64,000 nucleotides of DNA from Mucidula mucida (taxonomy: Eukaryota > Basidiomycota > Agaricomycetes > Agaricales > Physalacriaceae): contig JADNYV010000003.1 in assembly GCA_015501055.1 (NCBI GenBank), positions 496,001 through 560,000 on the forward strand. Reading direction: 5' to 3'. The translations under genes and the position numbers were made by a program. A model generated the notes under the pieces. It was not told the origin of the DNA. It ran no database searches and saw only the letters and a list, made by a program, of their open reading frames with translations. Numbering within the stretch: position 1 is the first letter of the stretch; each line of letters opens with the position of its first letter. Below, piece by piece: positions 38,374 through 48,839 of the stretch.

Positions 38374-41062
38374 CTAAGCGGCTGGGATTGCATCGGGATC
38401 TCTATACACCTAGAGGAACGATTAGGGATTCTTATTCAATGAACGGTAAGTGCGGCTAACCTTGACATCCCACAGCTTCCCAATTTGCTCTCCAGTCGTT
38501 TCGCCTTCCTCAAGCCTTAGTCCTTGTTCATTCGCTAAATGAAGCAAGCAAATGAAACAGAAACTTGTGCTGATTTCTTCCATTTTTTCTTCAGGATAGG
38601 AGCGCTGAAGGCTGGTGATAACCGATTTGAAATCCCGGGCGTCGGCAGGATCAGTAAAGTCGGTATCATCAACATCCTACAGGACAACCATTGGCAAATG
38701 CCCCCAAGACTTGAAGAGGACGCTCACCATGCCATCTTCCTTCTTTGCGTGCGGAGTGACGATGTCAAGGCCTTTCCAGATGTTGTCCTTTAGCCTTTTG
38801 ACGTCAACTCGTTTGGCTCGCTTCGCATAGTTAACGGTCGGTGGTCGAACGCGCCGTGATTGGCCTTGAGTAGCGGCTAACAGCTCCTCTTCATCTTGGC
38901 CCTCAGGTAGCCCAACCACTGCGTCAAAGCCATCGTCAAACCCAGGTCCGTCATCGAAATCGTCTTGGAAGAACTGTGTAGGAATAGCAGCGTCATCTAT
39001 AGGCGGAAGTTGTTCAAAACGAGAGTAGCTCAAGCCAGTTGTTACTCACTGTCATCACCCTCGCCACGACCTGCAGCTTGGTTGGCAGCAGCCTGAGCCC
39101 AGAAGTTCTCGTCAACTTCTTCATTGGTCGGATTTCCAGGTGTATTCCGACCGCGCATCGTGAGCTTTCTGATGTCAACACACACATTCCTGAAAAGATA
39201 TGCCAACTCACTGAGAATTTGGGCTTGAGGAAGAGCGAAATCAACTGCCGACTAGTGAAGTGCATATCATCGGGCAGACGATGGTCAGTCTTCTTCTCAT
39301 TCTTCTTGTTCGGAAGATTGATACTTGTCTTGCTAGGGCGAAACAGTTCTTCGGCAATGGCTTTCAAAGGCTTATCTGGCGGGGTCGAGAAATCAATTTT
39401 GACAGCTTCCTTCTTTTCCCGGCGAACTTTGGGTTTTGACGCGTCCTTTTCCGCTGGACATAGTTCATTAGACACTTCGACATGTACATGGAGAATAACA
39501 TACCCCTCCGGAAGATTTTCTTGATTGATTTATAGTGTTCAGGACCGGCCCAGTTGCGACTGTTGTCGTTGTCGAAGTAATCCATGCCACTGTTGGCATC
39601 CATCGAAACCAATAGGCTTCGTTGTTCATTCGTAGTGTTTCGAGGATCAAATGGAACATATGAACCAGATGCTTCTCCGTTCTGATTTGAGTCACCGACA
39701 ACGGAGCCGTTGGAGTGCTCGTCCCCATCGTCGTCCCCACCGAAGTTATCGCCGCCGAAGTCGCCGCCGAAATGATCGTCATCCTCAAGGCCACCTGGGC
39801 CGTCGAAATAGTCTGCAACAGGAGCCTCATCCACATTCATATTAGTGTCTTCAGCAGATTCCTCGTCGCTTTGGGGTTCAAGATCCTCCGATATAGTCAA
39901 GTTGGGGGCCGACGACGCGTCTTTCTGGAAGGCAAAATCTGCAAGTTCAGGGCATATCTCGAGGTCGTCCAATATGGACATGTCAGGAATGAAGTCATCT
40001 GAGAGGCAGATCAGACTGAAGCTTGGATAAGGGAGGAGTTCTACCTACTGCGTAAGATGCTGAGGTCAACATAGTCCTCCGGTTCATCGAAGTCGTCGTC
40101 ATCGTCGCCCTTGCTGAGAGAGTCACCAGCATCGAAGACGACGCGCAATCCTCCGTCTTTGCCGACACCCAAACTCAGATGGTTCATCAACAGCCCTTGG
40201 GCACCTCCTTCGTCGAAATCAGCACACGTCTTTTTGAACAACGGGTCTACCAAGAACTCAGTCTCGATTTTCTTGCTTCTGAGTTGCGATGCCTCCTTCA
40301 GGGTTGCCCCAGAACGATGCGCGCGTTTCTTCTTGGGCTGGGCTGGATCATCGAGATCCTCGTCACCAGAATCTTCGCCGATGTCATTCCGGCCAGACGC
40401 GAGGTTACTGGCAAGTTTCGCGGAATCTGTTCCCACACTGTCTACACGAGTGGTCCATAGCTTGACACATCCATCGAGAGTGTACGACGCGCGTTGGAAG
40501 TTGATAGTGTTGTCGTCGCCATCTTTGAGAAGTGACATGTCGTGGAAATAGTCGATGAGGAAAATATCCCAAGAGTTGGCCGCGTTGATTTTCTATGGGT
40601 ACCTTCAGGCTCAAGGAAGGAGCACAAGGAAATGCAACGTACGCCGTCGGTGTGCATCTTCATCCACTCTTCAAAGTTGGAGTTCTTAACGTCGCTTGGA
40701 ACGTTGATAACAGGCGGCTGCACGGCTGTGAGACGCTTCTTGCGCGCAGCCTCGCCGTCGTCGCCATCTCGCGATGACCCCGCGATAGATGGCTCCTGCG
40801 GTATTTTCATGCTCTTCCGCCGTCTCCGCTTCTCCGCCGCATCGTCGTTGATATCTGTCGATTTCATGTTGACACGTCCAGCGTCTGAGGCAAAGCTTTC
40901 AGCATCTGCAAACGTTAGACTCTTCCGTATGCCGCTCCGACGCGGCTTGGGCGGCGGCGGCATCTCCGCCTCTGATTCGGTGGCGACACCGTCGTCGTAT
41001 ACATCGTCTTCTTCGCTGCTGCCGTTGCCGTTGCCGGAAATCTTTACTTTGCGCGGGGCCAT
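38374..41062 (-). CDS. BRN1: Condensin complex subunit 2, kleisin (Barren/CAP-H/Brn1)
   Basis: This is the kleisin of condensin that bridges the SMC2 and SMC4 heads. The N-terminus is basic and acidic mixed (MAPRKVKISG, PPPPKPRRSGIRKSLTFADA). The conserved N-terminal kleisin helices follow: NSNFEEWMKMHTDGKINAAN, then SWDIFLIDYFHDMSLLKDGD and FQRASYTLDGCVKLWTTRVD. The middle is strongly acidic. Other Barren signatures are IKIDFSTPP-like VKIDFSTPPDKPLK, LPDDMHFTSRQLISLFLKPK and PPTVNYAKRAKRVDVKRLKD. The C-terminal winged-helix region ends KVYRDPDAIPAA with the stop at 38374-38376. The last exon has only 12 codons. The start was taken at 41062 (MAPRK); an ATG 15 bp upstream is in frame. Confidence 0.93.
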
Positions 41063-42360
41063 GGTCGTCTTGAACAAAGGGGGTCACACACGTGATCGAT
41101 GCACAGCGCGTCAACGGTCACCAACACTGACAGGTGACTTTGACCTCGATGATCTCCGCATTAGGATGCAGAACCAAGTCTGATTCTCGATCAATCTTGT
41201 CTTTCGGATAGCCTTACGTTCTCGTTGAAGCTTTATTGTTTAGAATCGTGCTGTCCTGGTGCTGCTACTTCTCGTTCCTGCTTACTTCCCGCTCCTCGAC
41301 ATTTCGGCTATCGCTGTCATGCCGCGCGATATGGTGCCCAAAGCTCACGCTCATCGCCGTCTCTGTGACTCTTCGTCGTATGCACTGGATGGAGAGAACG
41401 AGTGTATCACCGTTGAACAGGGTCCGCGACAATCAAGTATTTACGCATTTTAGAGCTATAAGTCTGCTTCTACAAACCATTCCAGACGGCTTCTTATTCT
41501 GCCTCCCTTCTTCCTTCTTGTGTACCCATCTTGCATTCTAGCGGTTCCTCATGTTTCAATTGTTCTGTACACCCCTCCCTCCTTACATTGACAAATTGCC
41601 GTTGTTCCTCGAGCCATCGAAGCCCACAAGAGATACATACCGATGCCCATGGCTGGACTTGAGGAGCTACCCCGCAAATGTGTCCGTGCAGTCGGACTGT
41701 GGCTGTATGTACTAGGTACGGATCAGAATACTCATAATTCCAGCTTTGATTCTGAACATTGGTATCATGTATGTGATATGTATGCGTTGAATGTGCGGCA
41801 AGCTAATGTAAGCATCAGTTCTATTGTGACTTGTGCTCACGAGCATTAAGCTGACTGTGGTCAATACTGTGGCAAAATTGCGTGAAGGAAATAGATCGGG
41901 GTCCAAACCGAAAACAAACATAAAATATGCTTCGCCCCGTCTTCAGTCCCTAGACAATTGGGTCCAGCATACAGCACTCTCTTTTAGCCGTTGTAATTTA
42001 AAAGTTGCTTTCCATCTGTGTTTGCCCTGAACACCAGTGAACAGCCTCGCTATTAATGATCAAGGTGAAGCTTCATGCTAATAATAGGAGCGGAGAAATG
42101 TTACTGATATCGTCGGGCATGTAGCAAATCGAAGGATTGCTCTAGTCTACTTTGCTACTCTATACGTATTTGAGAGAATTGAGATGGATCCAGGATGCAG
42201 TCAATGTCATACGTGGCAGCGCCGCAGCAGTACAAAGTCGGCACGAGCTTCGGCCGGTATATGCCGTCGGAGCCTAAATTGGTCCTGTACAGCGCAAACA
42301 AAACGAATTCGGACGGACGGACGAGCGGACGCACGCTAATCAAGACACCATTCGACGACC
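41063..42360. other. Long intergenic stretch between condensin and RPL30
   Basis: This stretch is 1.3 kb. It contains one protein-like short open frame (41319-41453, listed separately) inside pyrimidine-rich sequence and a T/C-rich tract around 41480-41600. The last 200 bp should hold the RPL30 promoter. Other open frames (for example 41643-41849) are not convincing. Confidence 0.4.
41319..41453 (+). CDS. Candidate small ORF of 44 residues, unknown function
   Basis: The frame opens at an ATG with MPRDMVPKAHAHRRLCDSSS and ends QGPRQSSIYAF. The composition is balanced and not repeat-derived, with charged and aromatic residues spread evenly. The frame stays open for 20 codons upstream of the ATG with a hydrophobic run but no earlier ATG. 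It lies in an otherwise empty 1.3-kb gap. I do not recognise it. It may be a real short protein, the final exon of an unrecognised gene, or chance. Confidence 0.3.
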   Translation: MPRDMVPKAHAHRRLCDSSSYALDGENECITVEQGPRQSSIYAF

Positions 42361-42846
42361 ATGGCCCCATCTAAAAAATCCAAGGCGACCAAATCAACCG
42401 AGTCCATCTCGGCACGCCTGGCCCTCGTCGTCAAATCAGGAAAATACACACTTGGATACAAGTCTGCCCTCAAGCAGATGCGTAGTGGCAAAGGTATGTT
42501 ATTTCTGCCAACTCTCCCGGGGACTGGAGCGTGAGGCTGAGAAGGTCCCTTGAGCTGACGCGCTGTCCTTGTAGCCAAGCTTGTCTTGATTGCTGGCAAT
42601 TGCCCGCCTCTGCGAAAATCCGAGCTCGAGTACTACGCTATGTTGTCCAAGACCACTGTCCATCACTTTTCGGGAACCAATGTTGCTCTTGGAACCGCTG
42701 CAGGAAAGCTATTCCGTGTTGGGTGCGCTATGACTGCTGTCGTCAGTATCGGCCTCGCTCTAATGCTTTTTTTTCCCAGTGTCATGACCGTATCCGACCA
42801 GGGAGACTCTGATCTGCTCACTTTTGCAGAGGGTAACGCGGCATAG
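42361..42846 (+). CDS. RPL30: 60S ribosomal protein L30 (eL30)
   Basis: This is a large-subunit ribosomal protein of about 112 residues in three exons. Exon 1: [20 protein letters not shown] to ALKQMRSGK. Exon 2: [20 protein letters not shown] to [12 protein letters not shown]. Exon 3: [20 protein letters not shown]. The L7Ae/L30e fold signature ([24 protein letters not shown] region) is intact. Splicing GTG TTG G to T GTC ATG removes a 61-nt pyrimidine-ended intron. The family is known in yeast to repress splicing of its own transcript by binding a kink-turn; I did not identify such an element here. Confidence 0.95.
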
Positions 42847-43024
42847 TGTTGGGGTTATATCACTAGTATGTATGCTATGCAGAAATTATTATGCATTTTC
42901 GGGTACTCGGTGACATCGGACATAAGCATTGATGACGATCAGGATTAGATCGGGTTGACAAGTTGCTTTTGTTCTTTCATCATCATCATCGTCTGTATGC
43001 TACTGGACTAGTCTACTGTTTAAT

Positions 43025-44559
43025 ATGGCTGGCATCACCAAGACTCCCGTCGACGGCTTTCCCACTTCCACCTCGGCCACACAGCATGAAACAGAGGATA
43101 TTCTTATCAAACATCTTCCTCCTCCATCTGCCTCCGCCGCCAATCATTATGTCTTGCAAAAGACGAAGCATCTACAATATCTCATGAGAACATTCACACA
43201 AGGCTTCCCTCAACGATACACCTCGCAGGACGCCAGTCAACCATGGCTAATGTTCTGGACGCTTCAATCTTTCTCACTGCTCAAAGTCGGAATGGATCCT
43301 GGAAATCGTCAGCGGTTCGTTATTAAAACTCGTGGCTGAGATATCCAACGTTAAAACCTCGCCGCTCAGCGCAATAGATACTATCTTGACTTGGCAACAT
43401 CCGCAAGGTGGCTTTGGAGGTGGCCCAGGTCAGGCGGCTCACCTCTTGACAACCTACGCCGCTGTATGTGCATTAGCCATTGTTGGGAGGCCTGGGAAAG
43501 GTGGCGGGTGGGACGACATTGACAGGTAGACCTTCATCTTACTATATTAGCGCGTTCAATTAAAACATTCCTAGAACAAAATTATACTCCTTTTTCATGT
43601 CTCTCAAACAGCGAGACGGCTCATATCTTGTTGCCCATCATGCGGAGGTGGATGTACGCGGAATATACTGTCTCTTGGTCGTCGCAACGTTACTAGATCT
43701 CATGACACCGGAGCTGGTACGGGGAACGCGAGACTTCGTGCGCTCATGCCAAACGTACGAAGGTGGTTTTTCGTCGGCTTCACAGCCTTACTACGACGCG
43801 GAGGGAAACCTCATGGCGTTGCGACCTCCGCTTGGCGAGGCACATGGCGGGTACACGTTCTGCGCCCTTGCGTCGTGGGTGCTTCTAGAGCCTTGTGCTG
43901 AGGAGGGGGAGAAAGACATTGACAAGAGCAACCTCCTCAGATGGCTGGTCCAGATGCAAGGCGGAAAAACAGAACTGGGAGGATTCAAAGGACGGACAAA
44001 CAAGCTAGTTGATGGTTGTTATTCCTGGTGGGTTGGCGGTGCCTTCGCACTTTTCGAATCACTGCATCCGTCCTCGAAGCCTCACCTGCTAAATCCGCAT
44101 CCACCAGAGAGTGACGTAGATGAAGATGCTTGGGACGATATAGATGATGGTCTATTGAATAGGGAGGCGCTGCAAGAGTACATTCTTTTGGCAGGACAGC
44201 ATCCGGCAGGTGGCTTGAGGGACAAACCTCCAAAGCCTGCAGACGCATATCACACGGAGTACGTTCTAGCTGGTCTCTCAACAGCGCAACACAGGGTAAT
44301 ACCCGATGAGAAGCGGAAGAAACAACTCGAGGCTGTGTGGAATGACAGGGAGAACGAAGACGAATCCCTGCGGAAACGCGTATATTTGGACGCGATGTGT
44401 TGGCAGCAGGACGAAACAGGCAGTTCCTTCATTGGCGGGATTAGATCCAATGAAGTTAACGCGTCGCATCCTCTCTTCAATCTGACCATCACGCACACAC
44501 AGGCTATTATGGGGCACTTTTATGGGCAGAGTGTACCGCGGAGGGATGGCGGAGCATAG
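43025..44559 (+). CDS. RAM1: Protein farnesyltransferase beta subunit (CAAX farnesyltransferase)
   Basis: This is the catalytic subunit that attaches farnesyl to CAAX proteins such as Ras and lipopeptide mating pheromones (EC 2.5.1.58). Prenyltransferase alpha/alpha repeats are visible: WQHPQGGFGGGPGQAAHLLT, VRSCQTYEGGFSSASQPYYD, LGEAHGGYTFCALASWVLLE, LVQMQGGKTELGGFKGRTNK and DGCYSWWVGGAFALF. The zinc ligands fit the Asp and Cys of LVDGCYSWW and the His of DAYHTEYVLAGLS. Three exons: the first intron (about 43315-43369) joins GNRQR to AIDTILTW, and the second joins WDDIDR to TKLYSFFMS. Length is about 470 residues, with an acidic insertion ESDVDEDAWDDIDD. It lies in tandem with RPL30 and the first aminotransferase. 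Confidence 0.95.
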
Positions 44560-44752
44560 TAATTACGAAATCGGTGTGATTCGACGTTGTTTCAACAAGA
44601 TATGGTTCAAATGTACTTGTTCTACGCGAGTGCCGGCATCATGGTGAGATCGCATTGATATTAGGGGCAATCATTTTCGGCCGGTCTGGGGTGAGTACTT
44701 AAAGGTCATCCTTCATCGTCCCCGGTCCTTTACATCCTTTCTAGCATCTCTA

Positions 44753-46635
44753 ATGTCGGATACCAAGTTCCAACAGGTGCGCCGACACTCTCTGCGACGT
44801 TCGAGCTGTTCTAAATACTCCGGCATATGTAGGCACCCCACAAGTGAGTTGTTTTTGTAAATACGTGTCAGCCGACGTTACCGCGACTTCTAGGCTATTG
44901 GCGTGCGTTCATTGTCCTCAAATTACGCGTTTTATTGGGCGCTGAACGTATTCTAGTATCCCTGGACCTATCGAGGTTACTAACGAAGTCGGACTGTTTC
45001 CCAGAAAGAGTGACTATCACTCATGACTCGGATTTTCTAGGTGTTGGATGCTATTTCCCAACCTCCGATGTCCCATGTCGCCCCCGCGTTCATACAAATG
45101 TTCAGGGAGTGCATGCAAATGACCAGGCAGGCTTCTTCTTCTCGCCGGGACGCACACTGACTTGGCGAACGTTCAGAAAAGTCCTATACACCGCTAATGC
45201 CTTGCCATTCATTATTGCCGGGAGCGGTACCCTGGGCTGGGATCAGGTGGGCATTTGCGCGCCGCTAAAGGCCTGGATGCTTTTCTGAGTAGAAACTCAT
45301 CTTTTGGCAGGTTGCGTGTAATCTCGTAGAGGCCGGTGAACATGCGTTGGTCGTGAACACGGGGTACTTTGGCGATGGTTTTGGGGATTGGTAAGAATCC
45401 AACGCTTCATTCTAGAAGCAGTGTTATACTGAGAGGATGATCTGGCCAGTCTACGGGCCTATGGTGCACGCGTCGACAGTTTGACCCCAGTATCTGTTGG
45501 GGATATTGTCGACAATAGCCGAGTGGAAGCGGCCTTGAAGAAGCGAATTTACAAAATTCTGGTTGTTACCCATGTCGATACCTCTACGGTACTAGGCTTC
45601 TTGATTCGAATCCGTTGGTTAGCATTGACAGGTGATTAGGGTGTCTTGTCCGATATCAAGTCCTTGGCTGCTATTGCGAAACGAGTGAGCCCGAAGACAT
45701 TGGTACGCGTCCTTGGTTTTGCATCTACAAACTCGACAGAATTGATGTCTTCTTCGCAGGTTGTTGTAGATGGTGTCTGCTCTGTCGCCAGCGAAGAAAT
45801 TAGAATGGACGATTGGGGTATAGATGTCGTCCTGACGGCCAGTCAGAAAGGACTTGGTGTCCCTCCAGGCCTTTCCATTCTCGTTGCAGGCCCGAAAGCA
45901 ATCGAGGTCCTGCCTACATTAAACTGTTAACGCTCTTACCCTAAATCATACATAGGTTTTTGAAAAACGGACCACCCCGGTAGCTGCCTACTACGCCAGC
46001 TGGACCAAGTATGTCGACAATTCTAGCTCCTTCTGCTTGACCTTGACGAAAGTTCTATCCTAGGTGGCTACCGATCATGCGTTCGTACGATGCTGGCAAA
46101 CCTGCTTACTTTGCCACACCAGCTGTCAATCTGATATATGCCTATCATGCGTCACTGAAACAGATCACGTCGAGCGACCAGGCTCTACAAGAGCGGTTCC
46201 TAGCGCATCAGCGGGCTAGCGACCGGATTAAAGCTCTCGCTCGCCACCTTGGTTTCAAGGAGGTTCCCCTGCGTGAAGGTGGTAAGGCGAACGGAATGAC
46301 CGCCGTCTACGTCCCGCAAGGATACAAGCCGTCAGATGTAATGCCTAAACTTACCGAGAGTGGCGTCATTATTGCTGGCGGGATACACAAAGATATCAAA
46401 GGTATGGATGAGGATAGTTCTTTGCCGGTCCCATGCTGAGCATTCGCATAAAGATAAATATATTCGCATTGGGTGAGTCGGCACCGTTATAGCTCAGTGA
46501 CTCCAGTTGAACGGCAGCTTTAGACACATGGGCACTTCGGTTGTTGATGATTGCCGCGGCGATGTGGAGAAGATCGAGAAGGCATTAGAGGAATCTGTGA
46601 AATGCACTGTCGATGGTGCTGTCGCTGTGGACTAA
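44753..46635 (+). CDS. AGX1: Alanine-glyoxylate aminotransferase, tandem copy 1
   Basis: This PLP enzyme transfers the amino group of alanine to glyoxylate, giving glycine and pyruvate (EC 2.6.1.44). Landmarks: QAPHKLLAIPGPIEVTNEV after three tiny exons, SHVAPAFIQMFREC, SGTLGWDQVACNLVEAGEH, THVDTSTGVLSDIKSLA and VDGVCSVASEEIRMDDWGID. The PLP-lysine region is VVLTASQKGLGVPPGLSILV. The C-terminus ends VKCTVDGAVAVD. There are many introns. The one after CMQMTR (45127-45176) has a GC donor, AG|GCAGGC. The protein starts directly at the domain (MSDTKFQQ), with no targeting extension, so a cytosolic form is likely. No PTS1 tripeptide is seen. It is the upstream member of a head-to-tail pair. Confidence 0.93.
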
Positions 46636-46788
46636 TCGCCGCAGTGTTGTAACCGAATGCTGTAAGATCTAGTGGTAGTTTGTTGAAAAATAGTACGGTT
46701 GAGAGAGACGGAGGGCCGTGAACGGAATGCCTTGACGATCAAATTCGTGTTATTAGGCCGGCAGATCCATGTAGTCCATAACCTTTAA

Positions 46789-48643
46789 ATGTCACGCACG
46801 CTTGTATCCTCTCTCTGGCCAACCTTTACCCACTTACCGCGACTACCCCGCCTTCCATTCCACCGTGCATTTGCCATGACGTCCCGCGACGATTTCAAGC
46901 AGGTAAGAACGACAATCTCCTTATCGAAAGGCCCTAACCACGTCGTCGCGATCGTTCTCCAGGCGCCTCACAAGTGAGTCTGTGTATTTCTGTTAAGTGC
47001 TCTCTATAACTCTTGAATATAGGTTGCTGGTGTAAGCGATTGTTCACTGGGTAGCAACAACCTGACTGACCCGCTCGCAGCATTCCCGGGCCCATTGAGG
47101 TCGCCGATGAGGCAAGATCCCTTCAATCCACCCATCCATCGCCTTTCTAAAGCAGACTTCAGGTTCTCTTCGCAAATGCACATCCATCCATGTCCCATGT
47201 CTCCCCCGACTTTATCCCGGTATTTGGAGATTGTATCCGGATGACCAGGTCAGCCGCGGATCTGTATAATTCCGACATTGTAACAACTCGACATGTAGGG
47301 AGGTGCTTTACACGAAGGAAGGCCAGCCTTTCTTGATTTCGGGCAGCGGAACACTTGGATGGGACCAGGTGTGTGCTGTGCGCCCCCCCTCCGCACTGAT
47401 CTCACTACCCCCGCAGGTCGCTGCCAATCTCGTGGAACCAGGTGAAAATGTCCTGGTTCTCCACAGCGGATACTTTGGCGATAGTTTCACAGAATGGTAC
47501 CTTCAGCGCTTGTCATTTACGCGGCGGTACTGATACGCAATGCAGTTTGGAGACTTATGGCGCAAAGGTTGATCAAGTCAAAGCTGAAATCGGAGCCGCC
47601 GTTGAGCAGCAGGAAATAGAGACCGCGCTCAAGGCCAAAAAGTACAAGGCCATCACCTTCACTCATGTTGACACCTCCACTGGTGTCCTCTCGGACGCGA
47701 AGACGATCGCAGAGACCGTGAGGCGCGTTTCGCCGGAGACCCTGGTGAGTATCTATCCATTAAATCGCTCCTTGCTGATGATGGCCCAGGTGATTATGGA
47801 TGGTGTCTGCTCTGTAGCCAGTGAAGAGATCAAGATGGACGATTGGGATATCGATGTAGTGCTCACCGCAAGCCAGAAAGGTCTAGGGACACCCCCTGGC
47901 CTCAGCATCCTCGTCGCGAGTAAAAACGCGATAAAGGTGCGGCTTGTGCATCTCTTTCAAGCCTCGCTCTCATTCTTACAATCGTAGACCTTTGAGGCGC
48001 GCAAAACGCCTGTCACATCATACTATAGCAGTTGGAAGAAGTACGTATTTCTTTCTCCTTTATGCAGAAGAACGTTCGTTCACGCTCGGACAGATGGCTT
48101 CCTATCATGAAAGCCTACGAAAATGGCTCAGGCGCCTATTTTGCGACGCCCCCCGTGAACCTCATCTACGCATTCCACGCTTCACTATCCCAAATAACAA
48201 GATCATCTCCCTCCCTCGAGGAGAGGTTTAAACTACACAAGCAAGTCAGCCAGAAGATCAAAGGCCTAGCCGCAGAATTGGGAATTAAACAAGTTCCTCT
48301 GGACTCCAACTATGCGGCGAATGGAATGACAGCGGTAGATACTCAATCTAAGTCTGTTTCCCACTCTTAACGTCGATTACAGTTGTACTTCCCTGCCGGC
48401 GTTACCGCCTCTGACATTGTTGGGCCGTTGGGCAAGAAGGGTATCATCGTGGCTGGTGGCCTCCACACTGCCATCAAGGATAAGTATTTCCGTATAGGGT
48501 GTGTAACGTTCTGTCCATCGCAGCACTGTTGTTAACCTTTCTGTAGACACATGGGTGTCACAGTCGTTGACGAGAAGCGTGGCGATGTGGACAATTTAGT
48601 CTCATCCCTCAGAGAAATATTAACGGCTGCACTACAGAAATAG
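46789..48643 (+). CDS. AGX1: Alanine-glyoxylate aminotransferase, tandem copy 2, with N-terminal targeting extension
   Basis: This is the second copy, 153 bp downstream of copy 1 in the same orientation. The N-terminus MSRTLVSSLWPTFTHLPRLP continues to FHRAFAMTSRDDFKQ: Arg-rich, with no acidic residue for 30 positions, which fits a mitochondrial presequence. An internal Met (MTSRDD) corresponds to the start of copy 1. The conserved core is APHKLLVIPGPIEVADE, SHVSPDFIPVFGDC, SGSGTLGWDQVAANLVEPGE, FTHVDTSTGVLSDAKTIAET, MDGVCSVASEEIKMDDWDID and TASQKGLGTPPGLSILV with the PLP Lys. It ends REILTAALQK. The intron after VADE (47112-47162) appears to use a GC donor, GAG|GCAAGA. Several intron positions match copy 1, which supports a gene duplication. 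Confidence 0.93.
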
Positions 48644-48839
48644 AGCCATGCTCATATAGAACTATAATTGTAACAAGTAGGCGTAGATGGAGTTGGACCG
48701 ACTTGAAGCAACGACTGATGTAAACTAGCTGCTCGGCAGCGAATATCGTCTAACTTGTGATTGAGTTTGGGAAGATGTGGTGTACATGTGCGTGGTGAAT
48801 ACTGACGAGAGGAACTATACGAGTAAATGCTAACATAAA

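Noticed and set aside
46480..46520. tRNA-like words (TAGCTCAGTGACTCCAG) inside an intron of aminotransferase copy 1
   Set aside because: No matching B box, acceptor stem or cloverleaf can be built around it. I found no tRNA elsewhere in the window either.
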